Shown here one piece after another: positions 34,370 through 43,374 of a DNA stretch of 54,527 nt. Source of the DNA: an uncultured bacterium (lineage in GTDB: Bacteria > Bacteroidota > Bacteroidia > Bacteroidales > Bacteroidaceae). A model generated the notes under the pieces. The model was not told where the DNA came from. It made no database searches and was given only the letters and a program-made list of their open reading frames with translations. How positions within the stretch are numbered: position 1 is the first letter of the stretch; each line of letters opens with the position of its first letter. The position numbers were made by a program, and so were the translations under genes. The stretch is taken from NCBI GenBank assembly GCA_945829115.1, contig CALZTP010000005.1, positions 1 through 54,527 on the forward strand. Reading direction: 5' to 3'.

Positions 34370-35368
34370 ATGGCTTTTTTAACAGATGACAAACTTGTTA
34401 TTGTAGGTGCTGGTGGTGCTATCGGCTCTACAATGGTACAGACCGCGTTGACAATGAAGCTTACTCCTAACGTATGTCTGTATGACGTTTACGCACCAGG
34501 TATGGAAGGCGTGATGGAAGAAATGTTCCACTGTGGTTACGATGGAGTAAACCTCACAGCTACTACAGACGTTGCAGAGGCATTCAAGGATGCAAAATAT
34601 ATCATCTCCTCTGGTGGAGCGCCACGTAAGGCAGGCATGACACGTGAGGATCTCCTCGCTGGCAACTGTAAGATTGCTGAGGAACTTGGAAAGAACATTA
34701 AGGCTTACTGTCCTGACGTAAAGCACGTGGTTGTGATCTTCAACCCTGCTGACCTCACAGGACTCGTAACACTCCTATACTCTGGTTTGAAACCATCTCA
34801 GGTAACAACACTGGCAGCACTCGACTCAACACGTCTTCAGAGCGCACTCGCAAAGAAGTTCGGCGTGAAGCAGTATGAGGTTACTGGTTGCGCTACTTAC
34901 GGTGGACACGGAGAGCAGATGGCTGTTTTCGGAAGCGCAGTAAAGGTAGCTGGAAAGCCACTTTGTGAGCTCATTGGAACAGAAGCATGCACAAACGAAG
35001 AATGGGAGCAGCTGAAGGTGGACGTTACTAAGGGTGGTGCGAAGATTATCGAACTCCGCGGTCGTAGCTCTTGGCAGAGTCCAGCATACTGCTCAGTAGA
35101 AATGATACGCGCAGTCATGGGTGGTGAAGCATTCCGTTGGCCTGCAGGTACATACGTAAAGAATGAGAAGTACCAGAACATCATGATGGCTATGGATACT
35201 ACTCTCGACACGAACGGATGCACCTACAAGATGCCAGTGGGCACACCTGAGGAGATGGCAAAGCTTGACGCAAGCTACGAGCATCTCTGCAAAATGCGCG
35301 ATGAACTTGTAACTCTCAACATCGTTCCTGCGATTTCTGAGTGGAGCAAGATCAACCCAAACTTGTAA
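34370..35368 (+). CDS. mdh: Malate dehydrogenase
   Basis: The 332-residue NAD-dependent enzyme has the Rossmann motif IVGAGGAIGSTMVQTAL at residues about 11-27, YIISSGGAPRKAGMTREDLL at the active-site loop, IFNPADLTG, and ALDSTRLQSALAKKFG. The catalytic His lies in the GGHGEQMAVFGSA segment. It interconverts malate and oxaloacetate, in many anaerobic Bacteroidetes as part of the reductive branch to succinate. The strong promoter and the frequent use of GGT/GCT codons suggest high expression. It ends in several hairpins. Confidence 0.93.
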   Translation: MAFLTDDKLVIVGAGGAIGSTMVQTALTMKLTPNVCLYDVYAPGMEGVMEEMFHCGYDGVNLTATTDVAEAFKDAKYIISSGGAPRKAGMTREDLLAGNCKIAEELGKNIKAYCPDVKHVVVIFNPADLTGLVTLLYSGLKPSQVTTLAALDSTRLQSALAKKFGVKQYEVTGCATYGGHGEQMAVFGSAVKVAGKPLCELIGTEACTNEEWEQLKVDVTKGGAKIIELRGRSSWQSPAYCSVEMIRAVMGGEAFRWPAGTYVKNEKYQNIMMAMDTTLDTNGCTYKMPVGTPEEMAKLDASYEHLCKMRDELVTLNIVPAISEWSKINPNL

Positions 35369-35391
35369 GTTAATTTATTTCAGTTGGTGAA

Positions 35392-35455
35392 AAGCTGTTT
35401 TTACAGCTTAAAAAGTTATAATAAATCTCTCTCATCCAACTATGTTGATAGTTGG
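35392..35455 (+). terminator. Hairpins after mdh
   Basis: AAGCTG/CAGCTT (35392-35409) is followed by CCAACTAT/ATAGTTGG (35436-35455) and TTTATTAA. They are weak terminators or mRNA-stabilising structures. Confidence 0.5.
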
Positions 35456-35497
35456 TTTATTAACTCTCTCTACATTTTACTAATTTTTTATTAGTAC

Positions 35498-35533
35498 AGG
35501 GGTAACAAGTTGTGAAACCTGTTACCCCTTTTT
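35498..35533 (+). terminator. Terminator between mdh and the gamma-carbonic-anhydrase gene
   Basis: AGGGGTAACA (35498-35507) pairs perfectly with TGTTACCCCT (35520-35529), followed by a T run. This is a strong rho-independent terminator for mdh. Confidence 0.85.
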
Positions 35534-35622
35534 CGTATCCATATGTGAAGAGACTCTGGGAGGGGAAAAAAAATGAAAATAACTTTATCAGAAAAATAGA
35601 AAATAACAACATCAGAAAAACT

Positions 35623-36174
35623 ATGGCTCTCATTAAGACATATAAAGGAATGGCTCCACAATGGGGCAAGGAATGCTATTTCTCTGAAAACGCTACTCTT
35701 GTGGGCGATGTGCGCCTTGGCGACGAATGCTCTATATGGTTCAATGCAGTTCTCAGAGGCGATGTGGCAAGAGTGATCCTTGGAAACAGATGCAATGTTC
35801 AAGACGGCTCATGCCTTCACGTAACAAACTTCGGTGGAAAAGAAAGGCCTTCTGAGGACTTTATAAATGGCAACGACATAATGCTCGAAGACGACGTTAC
35901 AGTGGGGCACAATGCCACTCTACATGCCTGCCATATAAAGAAAGGGGCACTGATAGGAATGGGTGCAACAGTTCTCGACAAAGCGGTTATTGGTGAGGGA
36001 GCAGTTATTGCTGCTGGTGCTTTAGTTCTTGGCGGAACAGTCGTTGGCGACCATGAGCTTTGGGCTGGTGTACCTGCTAAGTTCATTAAGAAAACGTCTC
36101 CTAATCAGGCTGAAAGCTACGCTCAACATTACGTGGAATACAGCAAGATATACCTTCATGAGGAAGAGAAATAA
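35623..36174 (+). CDS. Gamma-carbonic-anhydrase-like hexapeptide protein
   Basis: The protein has 183 residues from the ATG at 35623. The frame is open from 35512 but that part covers the mdh terminator. Left-handed beta-helix repeats run through the protein (WFNAVLRGDVARVILGNRC, IGMGATVLDKAVIGEGAVIAA in part). Likely zinc ligands are the His in GSCLHVTNF and those in VGHNATLHACH. Members include gamma-carbonic anhydrases and related proteins of unclear activity (YrdA/PaaY type), so the activity is uncertain. It has no signal peptide. Confidence 0.82.
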   Translation: MALIKTYKGMAPQWGKECYFSENATLVGDVRLGDECSIWFNAVLRGDVARVILGNRCNVQDGSCLHVTNFGGKERPSEDFINGNDIMLEDDVTVGHNATLHACHIKKGALIGMGATVLDKAVIGEGAVIAAGALVLGGTVVGDHELWAGVPAKFIKKTSPNQAESYAQHYVEYSKIYLHEEEK

Positions 36175-36209
36175 CTATTTCTGGATCGTTACACTGTAAG
36201 AGGCAAAAA

Positions 36210-36262
36210 AGCAACAAACTGATTACTTCTAAAAAAGAATAAACAGTTTGTTGCTATATTTT
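36210..36262. terminator. Bidirectional terminator, gamma-CA gene and rseP
   Basis: AGCAACAAACTG (36210-36221) pairs perfectly with CAGTTTGTTGCT (36244-36255). A T-rich run follows on the plus side and an A run (36205-36210) on the other, so it can serve both converging genes. Confidence 0.85.
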
Positions 36263-36293
36263 TTTGAGAGATGCTTAAAGTGTGAGAAGCCAC

Positions 36294-37730
36294 TTATAAT
36301 ATTCCGAAGAATCTGAGAACATCATTTAGATTTGCGAGAATCATAAGAGCGAAGAGCAAAATCATTCCTGCATACTGAGCAACAAGGAGGAATTTATCGC
36401 TCGGTTTCCTGCGGGTAATCATCTCATAGAGAAGGAAGAGAACATGCCCACCATCAAGAGCAGGAATAGGCAGAAGATTCATGAATGCAAGGATGATAGA
36501 AAGAAAAGCAGTCATCTTCCAGAAAAGCATCCAATCCCACATTGGAGGGAACAAAGATCCTATAGCTCCGAAACCACCTAATGACTTTGCTCCATCGCTT
36601 GTGAAGACATATTTCAAGTCGCTAACATACCCACCAAGAACGTTTATTCCATAAGCAGAACCAGCCGGAATGCTCTCAAGTAAAGAATAAGAGACATGCG
36701 TTGGAGTATAGTAATTGTGAACCTCAGTCTTTATGACGCCAAGCTTCAAATCTGGTGTTAACGTCATTTTGAGAGTATCGAGCGATTTATCTTTATGCTC
36801 AGCAACGATCACGGTAGAGCGGAGTTTCAAGCTATCAGCAGAAGACCTTGCAGCAGTCATGCAGTCGTCGAGAATGCCTAACTGGTAAGACATCTCATTC
36901 CAAGAGTCTATTGGCTTACCATTGAGAGCGACAATGCGGTCGCCCTTCACAAGTCCTGCCTTAGCAGCAGGAGAATCGGCAAAGACACTATCTATATCGC
37001 AAGGCACGAGAGGACGTGCGAACACGGGATTGCTCTGAAGCATTTCCAGCAGATTCAACTCCTCGGAGATTGGGAGTGAGAGAGGCTTTCCGTCACGGAT
37101 GATATTCACGGAAGAGGCTTCGGTAAGGTCGCGGAAGACATCTGCCGAGAACTCACGGAAGTCTCCAAGGTTTGTTCCAAGCAAGACATCTCCGTCTCTG
37201 AATCCTAATTCCTTCGCCTTGTCGTTGAACTTCAAACCCATGGTCATGTCCTTCATGGCGATATAGTCCTCTCCCCAAGTATACAAGACGGCAGAGTAGA
37301 TAATCAATGCAAGGAAGAAGTTCACCATAACACCTCCTAACATGATTAGCAGTCTCTGCCAGCAAGGCTTCCCTCTGAACTCATACGGTTTAGGAGCTTC
37401 TTGGAGTTTCGTCACATCATGTTGCGTCTCGTCAATCATTCCCTCTATCTGGCAATAGCCGCCGAGGGGAATCCAGCCGATACCATATTCCGTTCCATCA
37501 TATTCGTATTCTCCCTCACTGTTTTTCTTCACTGGTTCTTTTCCTCGAAATCTTCTCCACCAGTTTGAATAAGTTGAGAAAAGTCGGAATTTATAGTCGA
37601 AGAAGACGTAGAATTTGTTCACTCGCACTCCAAAGAGTTTCGAGAAGAGGAAGTGCCCTCCCTCATGCAGGAATACGAGTATTGTTAAAGCCAAAACGAG
37701 CTGTAACGCTCTTATAAGAAACATTTCCAT
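36294..37730 (-). CDS. rseP: Site-2 membrane metalloprotease RseP
   Basis: The 478-residue inner-membrane zinc protease has the active-site motif HEGGH (His22, Glu23, His26) in the first helix. A soluble periplasmic part carries one or two PDZ domains (FADSPAAKAGLVKGDRIVALNG, FRDGDVLLG), and the third ligand motif is LNLLPIPALDGGHVLF. It cleaves transmembrane segments, classically anti-sigma factors during envelope stress, and residual signal peptides. It is last in the minus-strand run tsaB to rseP, 203 bp after dxr. This neighbour order is common in Bacteroidetes. Confidence 0.94.
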   Translation of the reverse strand: MEMFLIRALQLVLALTILVFLHEGGHFLFSKLFGVRVNKFYVFFDYKFRLFSTYSNWWRRFRGKEPVKKNSEGEYEYDGTEYGIGWIPLGGYCQIEGMIDETQHDVTKLQEAPKPYEFRGKPCWQRLLIMLGGVMVNFFLALIIYSAVLYTWGEDYIAMKDMTMGLKFNDKAKELGFRDGDVLLGTNLGDFREFSADVFRDLTEASSVNIIRDGKPLSLPISEELNLLEMLQSNPVFARPLVPCDIDSVFADSPAAKAGLVKGDRIVALNGKPIDSWNEMSYQLGILDDCMTAARSSADSLKLRSTVIVAEHKDKSLDTLKMTLTPDLKLGVIKTEVHNYYTPTHVSYSLLESIPAGSAYGINVLGGYVSDLKYVFTSDGAKSLGGFGAIGSLFPPMWDWMLFWKMTAFLSIILAFMNLLPIPALDGGHVLFLLYEMITRRKPSDKFLLVAQYAGMILLFALMILANLNDVLRFFGIL

Positions 37731-37933
37731 TGGATAAAAAAATTGTCCTGTGTTTTTTTTATTTTATTATACCTAGTATTATATTGTTTAAACCATCTGA
37801 TATTCCAAAGCTGACAGGGGCACATGTCTGCTCTTTTTCGAACACCCTTTGATAAGATGTTAATTTGTTAATTTGATAAATAGTTAATATATAAACATCA
37901 ACACATTGAAAAGAGCATCAGCAGCTATTGTCA
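37731..37933. other. AT-rich gap between dxr and rseP
   Basis: It contains a repeated TTAATTTG/AGTTAAT motif at about 37860-37890 and T runs, but no ORF and no clear hairpin. rseP could be transcribed by read-through from dxr or from a promoter I cannot define. Confidence 0.4.
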
Positions 37934-39085
37934 TCAACGAATCAGTTCTGCAGCTAAACGGCGAGCCTCAGCATCGGTAGCGAGAAGGTCGTCGAGAGAA
38001 GGATTAGCAATGAACGATGCCTTCTGCATCGTTTCAGCTATCACGTCACCCATCTGCAGGAATCCGCACTTATCTTTTCTGAATGCCTCGTTAACAATCT
38101 CGTTTGCCGCGTTCACTATGCACGGCACGTTACCACCTATTCTTAGAGACTCGTAAGCCATGGCGAGACAACGGAAGCGGTTTAGGTCTGGTTCAAAGAA
38201 TTCGAGAGGTTGCTTGAAGAGGTTGAGACGTTCTCCCGAGAGCGGTAGCCGCTTTGGGTAAGAGAATGCATACTGAATAGGCAGACGCATGTCTGGCACT
38301 CCGAGTTGTGCCTTTACAGCACCATCAACATACTGAATGGCACTGTGCACAATAGACTGCGGGTGAATGAGAACCTGTATCTGTTCTGCCTCTACTCCAA
38401 AGAGCCATCGAGCCTCAATAACCTCAAAGCCCTTGTTCATCATGCTTGCCGAATCAATTGTGATTTTAGCACCCATATCCCATGTTGGGTGTCGGAGAGC
38501 ATCGGCAGCAGTGACGGTTGCCATTTGCTCAAGAGAGAACGAGCGGAAGGGTCCGCCAGAAGCGGTAAGGAGAATTTTCTCTATCTCGTTATCATGGTCG
38601 CCAACAAGGCTCTGGAAAATGGCTGAATGCTCTGAGTCGACAGGAAGAATCGGACAGTGGTTCTCTTCTGCAAGTCGCATGATCAGTTCTCCTGCAACAA
38701 CAAGCGTTTCTTTGTTTGCCAAACAAATTTTCTTATGTGCCTTGATAGCGTTTATGGTTGGTGTGAGACCAGAGAATCCAACCATAGCCGTCAGCACCAT
38801 ATCGATTGGCTCTGCCTGCACAATCTCGTCAAGTGCCTTGGCACCTGCATATACCTTTATGTCAGGGCAATCGGAGAGCAGAGAACACAAAGTCTCATAA
38901 TGCTTTTCGTTTGCTATAACCACAGCAGCTGGTTTGAACTTCCTGGCTTGTTCTGCAAGTTTCTCTACATGGTTATTGGCAGTAAGGCAGTAAGCCTCAT
39001 ACAAGTCTGAATGCTCAGCAATAACCTCCAATGCCTGAGTTCCTATAGAACCCGTAGAGCCGAGGATACATATCTGTTGTTTCAT
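37934..39085 (-). CDS. dxr: 1-deoxy-D-xylulose-5-phosphate reductoisomerase
   Basis: The 383-residue enzyme catalyses the second step of the MEP isoprenoid pathway, making MEP with NADPH. The NADPH site is ILGSTGSIGTQALEV at the N-terminus. LANKETLVVAGELI, PVDSEHSAIFQ (metal) and the flexible active-site loop (GGPFR...HPTWDMGAKITIDSASMMNKGFE in part) are intact. Its products feed undecaprenyl phosphate, the carrier used with murA products in the same gene run. It follows rimM after a 79-bp gap. Confidence 0.95.
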   Translation of the reverse strand: MKQQICILGSTGSIGTQALEVIAEHSDLYEAYCLTANNHVEKLAEQARKFKPAAVVIANEKHYETLCSLLSDCPDIKVYAGAKALDEIVQAEPIDMVLTAMVGFSGLTPTINAIKAHKKICLANKETLVVAGELIMRLAEENHCPILPVDSEHSAIFQSLVGDHDNEIEKILLTASGGPFRSFSLEQMATVTAADALRHPTWDMGAKITIDSASMMNKGFEVIEARWLFGVEAEQIQVLIHPQSIVHSAIQYVDGAVKAQLGVPDMRLPIQYAFSYPKRLPLSGERLNLFKQPLEFFEPDLNRFRCLAMAYESLRIGGNVPCIVNAANEIVNEAFRKDKCGFLQMGDVIAETMQKASFIANPSLDDLLATDAEARRLAAELIR

Positions 39086-39164
39086 TGTTCTTTCTTATGT
39101 TATTGAGTTTAAACTCCCCAAAGTGAAGTAGGTGTGCAATTTTTTTATAATGATTGTATTCTAC

Positions 39165-39674
39165 TTATAAATCGAGAAGACCTTCAGGAATAACGAGAGC
39201 AATCGTATGTTCTGCTTGGTCGATCTCCACAATCAGTTCTTCCGAGGCAGGCAAGAGCCTACCGTCTTCAAGCTCAAAGAGGATATTGTCTGTCGCCTCA
39301 TCAACAAAAGCGATTCGTCCGACCTCCTTGCCAGCGGAAGCATCACAGAGCGTGTATCCCACAAGTTCCGAATATGTCATCTCATGCTCGTCTGCCTCTG
39401 CACGCTCTCTCTCGAAGAATACGTCACAACCCGTTAGCTCCCTCGCCTTTTCCGAAGAGTCTATATCACAGAATTTCACAAGTGCTATTTCATCACTCTT
39501 GAATCTGTATTCCTCCATGAAGAAAGGCACGAAGATACCGTCAATGCGCAAGATGAGATATTCTGAATCGACACGGTCAAAGACATCATCACTCACCTGC
39601 ACCTGCAGTTCTCCATTGACACCATGGGTCTTCCCTACCCTTCCTATCTTGTAAACATCTTGTTCCTTGATCAT
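39165..39674 (-). CDS. rimM: 16S rRNA processing protein RimM
   Basis: The 169-residue protein has the N-terminal RimM barrel (YKIGRVGKTHGVNGELQV) and a C-terminal PRC-barrel-like domain (GYTLCDASAGKEVGRIAFV, LVIPEGLLDL end). It helps mature the 30S head. The start codon overlaps the murA stop by 4 bp (ATGA at 39671-39674), indicating translational coupling. Confidence 0.92.
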   Translation of the reverse strand: MIKEQDVYKIGRVGKTHGVNGELQVQVSDDVFDRVDSEYLILRIDGIFVPFFMEEYRFKSDEIALVKFCDIDSSEKARELTGCDVFFERERAEADEHEMTYSELVGYTLCDASAGKEVGRIAFVDEATDNILFELEDGRLLPASEELIVEIDQAEHTIALVIPEGLLDL

Positions 39675-40975
39675 TGTCTTGTAATATTTGCACCGAGGGC
39701 ATTCAGACGTTGCTCAATATCTTCATATCCACGGTCTATCTGTGCTATGTTTGCTATTCTTGAAGTGCCTTCAGCAGAGAGGGCGGCAATAAGGAGGGCG
39801 ATACCAGCTCTAATGTCTGGAGAAGTCATTCTTCCTGCACGAAGTTGTCGAGCATGGTTGAGTCCTACGACAACGGCTCTATGTGGGTCGCAGAGTATGA
39901 TATTTGCTCCCATGTCTATGAGCTTATCCACGAAGAAGAGTCTTGATTCAAACATTTTCTGATGGAAGAGAACGGAACCATGTGCCTGGGTAGCAACAAC
40001 GAGCAATACGCTAAGCAAATCGGGAGTGAGTCCTGGCCAAGGGGCGTCTGCAAGCGTCATGATTGTGCCATCCATGAAAGAGTCGATGGAATAGTTCTCA
40101 TGGCGAGGGATGAAAAGGTCGTCGCCCATTTCAATGATTTCTATTCCTAACCGGCGGAACACATCGGGTATAATGCCAAGATTTGGTATAGACACATTCT
40201 TTATTTGTATGCCATTGCCCACCATTGCGGCAAGCCCAATGAACGAGCCCACCTCAATCATGTCTGGAAGCACACGATGCGAGCAACCATGTAGCTTCTT
40301 CACTCCGTTGATGGTAAGGAGGTTACTTCCTATTCCCGAGATATCTGCTCCCATTGCGTTCAGCATCTTGCAAAGTTGCTGGATATATGGTTCACAGGCA
40401 GCATTGTAGATGGTTGTGGTTCCCTCTGCAAATACCGCAGCCATTATGATGTTTGCCGTTCCAGTTACCGAAGCTTCATCAAGGAGCATATAGCAACCTT
40501 TAAGGTTCTCGCCTTTCAGCTCATAGACATCCCTGCCCTCGATATGCTCAAACTCTGCCCCAAGCTTACTAAATCCAAGGAAATGGGTATCGAGACGACG
40601 CCTTCCAATCTTATCGCCACCAGGTTTTGCCACCACTGCTCTTCCGCATCTTCCCAACAACGGACCAATCATCAGCACGGAGCCACGGAGTGAGGAGCAT
40701 TTTTTCACAAACTCATCGCTTCCTAAATATTCGAGGTTTAGGTTGTCTGCCTGAAAGGTATATTCATGGCGAGAACGCTTCGTGACCCTCACACCTATTT
40801 CTGTCAGCAATGCAATGAGATTGTTGACATCGAGGATATCAGGTATGTTGTCTATCTCCACCGGCTCGTCGGTAAGGAGAGAGGCACATATCACCTGCAG
40901 TGTCTCGTTTTTCGCTCCTTGGGGTATAATCGTACCACTTAGTCTTCTACCGCCTTCAATTACAAACGTATCCAT
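39671..40975 (-). CDS. murA: UDP-N-acetylglucosamine 1-carboxyvinyltransferase
   Basis: The 434-residue enzyme transfers enolpyruvate from PEP to UDP-GlcNAc, the first committed step of peptidoglycan synthesis. The Lys22-Asn23 pair (GAKNETL) and a two-domain EPSP-synthase fold are present. The catalytic loop reads KPGGDKIGRRRLDTH: residue 121 is Asp where E. coli has Cys115, the residue alkylated by fosfomycin. This form is active in other bacteria and is naturally fosfomycin-insensitive. The gene is between the DUF4290 gene and rimM. Confidence 0.95.
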   Translation of the reverse strand: MDTFVIEGGRRLSGTIIPQGAKNETLQVICASLLTDEPVEIDNIPDILDVNNLIALLTEIGVRVTKRSRHEYTFQADNLNLEYLGSDEFVKKCSSLRGSVLMIGPLLGRCGRAVVAKPGGDKIGRRRLDTHFLGFSKLGAEFEHIEGRDVYELKGENLKGCYMLLDEASVTGTANIIMAAVFAEGTTTIYNAACEPYIQQLCKMLNAMGADISGIGSNLLTINGVKKLHGCSHRVLPDMIEVGSFIGLAAMVGNGIQIKNVSIPNLGIIPDVFRRLGIEIIEMGDDLFIPRHENYSIDSFMDGTIMTLADAPWPGLTPDLLSVLLVVATQAHGSVLFHQKMFESRLFFVDKLIDMGANIILCDPHRAVVVGLNHARQLRAGRMTSPDIRAGIALLIAALSAEGTSRIANIAQIDRGYEDIEQRLNALGANITRQ

Positions 40976-41007
40976 ATTTCTTCTCTTTTTTGTGGAATAC
41001 TTCTATG

Positions 41008-41610
41008 CTACTTCTTTTTCTTCTTTTTCTTGTCGTCCAGAAGATTGTTCAGGTTTATGTACTCAAAGACAAACTTCGTTGGATCGATCTCTATCACACC
41101 GTCTGTGAAGTAGCGAATATCGGAGATTACACGCTCATTGTCGGGAGCGGCGTTGCCATAAGTAACGATATCACGCTTCATCTGATTGGCAACAAGACGA
41201 GTGAGCTCATCGCGCTCTGGTCCGGGTGCCATGCCTTTCAGATGCTCCAAGGTGCGGAAGACGAGGGCGCCATAATGTCTAACAGGAATCCTCTGTGCAG
41301 GATAAGGGATTGGATTTGGCTTCTCTGCAATCTTTTCGGCGGTAGTGACATCGCAAGGGTAATCGATGTCAAGCTTGAAATTGCTAATGATGGCAAGATG
41401 GTCCCAGAGCTTGTTCACATAGTCTGGCTGGTTCTTTATTTCCGGTTTCATGCGTGCCATGGCATCAATAATGCTCTGAGCACATTGTTGTCTCTCCTCT
41501 TTGCTTTCCAAAGCGACACAATGCTCCACCATGAGATGTATGCAACGACCATATTCTGGCATGCGGAGCTTGCTTCGGGAGGTGTTATAGTCTAATCCGT
41601 CGAAGGTCAT
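41008..41610 (-). CDS. DUF4290 family protein, unknown function
   Basis: The 200-residue soluble protein is predominantly helical and begins LDYNTSRSKLRMPEYGRCI. It contains the conserved-looking stretch NKLWDHLAIISNFKLDIDYP and IPVRHYGALV, and ends in seven Lys. No signal peptide or membrane segment is seen. DUF4290 is restricted to Bacteroidetes as far as I know and has no assigned function. It starts 4 bp inside the tsaB end (41607-41610) and is 32 bp before murA, so it is likely co-translated with tRNA-modification and wall-synthesis genes. Confidence 0.85.
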   Translation of the reverse strand: MTFDGLDYNTSRSKLRMPEYGRCIHLMVEHCVALESKEERQQCAQSIIDAMARMKPEIKNQPDYVNKLWDHLAIISNFKLDIDYPCDVTTAEKIAEKPNPIPYPAQRIPVRHYGALVFRTLEHLKGMAPGPERDELTRLVANQMKRDIVTYGNAAPDNERVISDIRYFTDGVIEIDPTKFVFEYINLNNLLDDKKKKKKK

Positions 41611-42299
41611 AATAATTTCTTTGGTTTTAATGCAACAAAATCTTTCAGATAGAAAGGAACGAAGTAAGCCACATCTTCCGTCTGCCCGTTCATAAGGCGT
41701 TTCTCTGCCAATGGGAACATATATTTTGCCAACGGTTCGATGTTTTCAATAAAGTGTGCGTTCTGATGGTTGATGACGTCCTTGCACTTTCCAGAGCCAT
41801 TGCCAAAGAAATAGACTGGGTGAAGGTCGAGGAAATCCTTGTAGGTGTTGGCATCAACGACATCCGCCTTTATCTCCCTGACAACGCGCAACGAACGGTC
41901 ATAGAGAGCGGAATAGACTTCCATCCTCCTTGCATCGAGCATCGGACAGAGGAGTGCATCCTCTGGAAGGTCGTCATGTCGAAGCAATACGGGTACTGCC
42001 ATCAGTTCAAGGGTAGGAACAGCAATCAGAGGGATGTTTATTGCGTAACAGATGCCCTTTGCCATGGACACTCCGATACGCAGTCCAGTGTAAGAACCAG
42101 GTCCCATGGAGACGGCAACAGCATCAAGTGGAATGGCATGACTGTCGGCGAAGCTCATGGCTTCATCGACATATCTTCCAAGGCTTTCGTTATGGCTTGG
42201 ACCTTCCCTGTTTTCCTCGCTATAGATGCATTTCCCATCTTCGCTAATTGCTACAGAGCAGATTTCTGTACTTGTTTCAATATTCAGTATACAAGACAT
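41607..42299 (-). CDS. tsaB: tRNA threonylcarbamoyladenosine synthesis protein TsaB
   Basis: The 230-residue protein has an ASKHA fold with ILNIETSTEICSVAI at the start and the signature VSMGPGSYTGLRIGVSMAKG. TsaB binds TsaD and TsaE to make the t6A modification at tRNA position 37. It is the first gene of the minus-strand run and is divergent from yicC. Confidence 0.93.
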   Translation of the reverse strand: MSCILNIETSTEICSVAISEDGKCIYSEENREGPSHNESLGRYVDEAMSFADSHAIPLDAVAVSMGPGSYTGLRIGVSMAKGICYAINIPLIAVPTLELMAVPVLLRHDDLPEDALLCPMLDARRMEVYSALYDRSLRVVREIKADVVDANTYKDFLDLHPVYFFGNGSGKCKDVINHQNAHFIENIEPLAKYMFPLAEKRLMNGQTEDVAYFVPFYLKDFVALKPKKLL

Positions 42300-42341
42300 A
42301 GAGTGTTATATAGATTTTTTTATGATTCAATGTATTATGGG

Positions 42342-42363
42342 CGATTTTTGGGGTAAAAAATCG
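42342..42363. other. Hairpin in the tsaB leader
   Basis: CGATTTTT (42342-42349) pairs with AAAAATCG (42356-42363) around a GGGGTA loop. A second short palindrome, CGATAATCG, lies at 42383-42391. Both are in the region between the tsaB -7 motif and its start codon. Confidence 0.5.
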
Positions 42364-42404
42364 TGTGTTCCCATTATTTTTTCGATAATCGAGTAAATTA
42401 TCTG

Positions 42405-42443
42405 CAAATTTACGAATTTTTTCTCAGAAAATTTGTACTTTTG
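42405..42443. promoter_or_regulatory. Divergent -7 elements for tsaB and yicC
   Basis: TAAATTTG on the minus strand (42412-42405) would serve tsaB, and TACTTTTG on the plus strand (42436-42443) would serve yicC, 27 bases before its ATG. Neither has a clear -33 TTTG. The two are only 23 bp apart, so the units may compete. Confidence 0.5.
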
Positions 42444-42469
42444 CATAAATTTAACTAAGAAGAAAGAAA

Positions 42470-43342
42470 ATGATACAGTCAATGACCGGTTTCGGCAAGT
42501 CTGCCGTAGACTTTTGCAACAAAAAAATAAACGTTGAGGTCAAGTCGTTAAATTCAAAGACACTTGACATCACAACACGTATCGCACCATTATACAGAGA
42601 AAAAGAGATGGAGATACGACAGATGGTTTCTGAATCGCTCTTCCGCGGAAAGATTGATTTCTGCATCTGGATAGACAAGAGTGAGGTTGCGAGCGCCACT
42701 CCTATAAATGCTGACCTCGTGGAGTATTACTACCAGCAAATAAACGAGATTGCATACCATAAGGATATCTCACTAACTCTCGACTGGTCCACACTTCTTC
42801 GTATGCCAGAAGTGCTGACTCGCACTGAGGTTGAGGAGTTGAGCGAAGAAGAATGGACGGTTGTTCGTGGAGCTATCAAGGAGGCGTTGGAGCATATTGT
42901 GGACTATCGTCAACAGGAGGGTGCTGCTCTTGAGAAGAAATTCAGAGAGAAGATAGACAATATTGCCGCCCTTCAGCAGGAGCTGGAGCAGTATGAGCCG
43001 CTTCGTGTTGAGAAGATTCGCCAGCGCATCACTGAGCAGCTTGCACTCATTCCAGATGTTGAATACGACAAGAATCGTCTGGAGCAGGAACTTATCTATT
43101 ACATCGAGAAGCTTGACATCTCTGAGGAGAAGCAACGTCTCACACAACATCTCCAGTATTTTCGTGACACGATGAAACACAATGAGCCAGTGGGTAAAAA
43201 GCTTGGTTTCATTGCGCAGGAAATGGGTCGTGAGATAAACACCACTGGTTCAAAGAGCAATCATGCAGAGATGCAGAACATCGTGGTGAAGATGAAAGAT
43301 GAACTGGAGCAGATAAAGGAACAGGTTCTGAATGCCCTGTAA
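42470..43342 (+). CDS. yicC: YicC-family endoribonuclease
   Basis: The 290-residue protein has both family domains. The N-terminal one is IQSMTGFGKS, VEVKSLNSKTLDI. The C-terminal DUF1732 part is YIEKLDISEEKQRLTQHLQYF and GKKLGFIAQEMGREINTTGSKSN in spaced form. YicC-type proteins are RNases linked to stationary-phase survival. It is followed at 32 bp by gmk, the standard neighbour in many bacteria. Confidence 0.93.
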   Translation: MIQSMTGFGKSAVDFCNKKINVEVKSLNSKTLDITTRIAPLYREKEMEIRQMVSESLFRGKIDFCIWIDKSEVASATPINADLVEYYYQQINEIAYHKDISLTLDWSTLLRMPEVLTRTEVEELSEEEWTVVRGAIKEALEHIVDYRQQEGAALEKKFREKIDNIAALQQELEQYEPLRVEKIRQRITEQLALIPDVEYDKNRLEQELIYYIEKLDISEEKQRLTQHLQYFRDTMKHNEPVGKKLGFIAQEMGREINTTGSKSNHAEMQNIVVKMKDELEQIKEQVLNAL

Positions 43343-43374
43343 GAAAATAAAAATCAAGGCAAACAAAAACAGAA

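Noticed and set aside
40990..41595. 201-codon plus-strand frame
   Set aside because: It is the antisense shadow of the DUF4290 gene, which has operon overlaps and family motifs.
41754..42356. 200-codon plus-strand frame
   Set aside because: It is the antisense shadow of tsaB.
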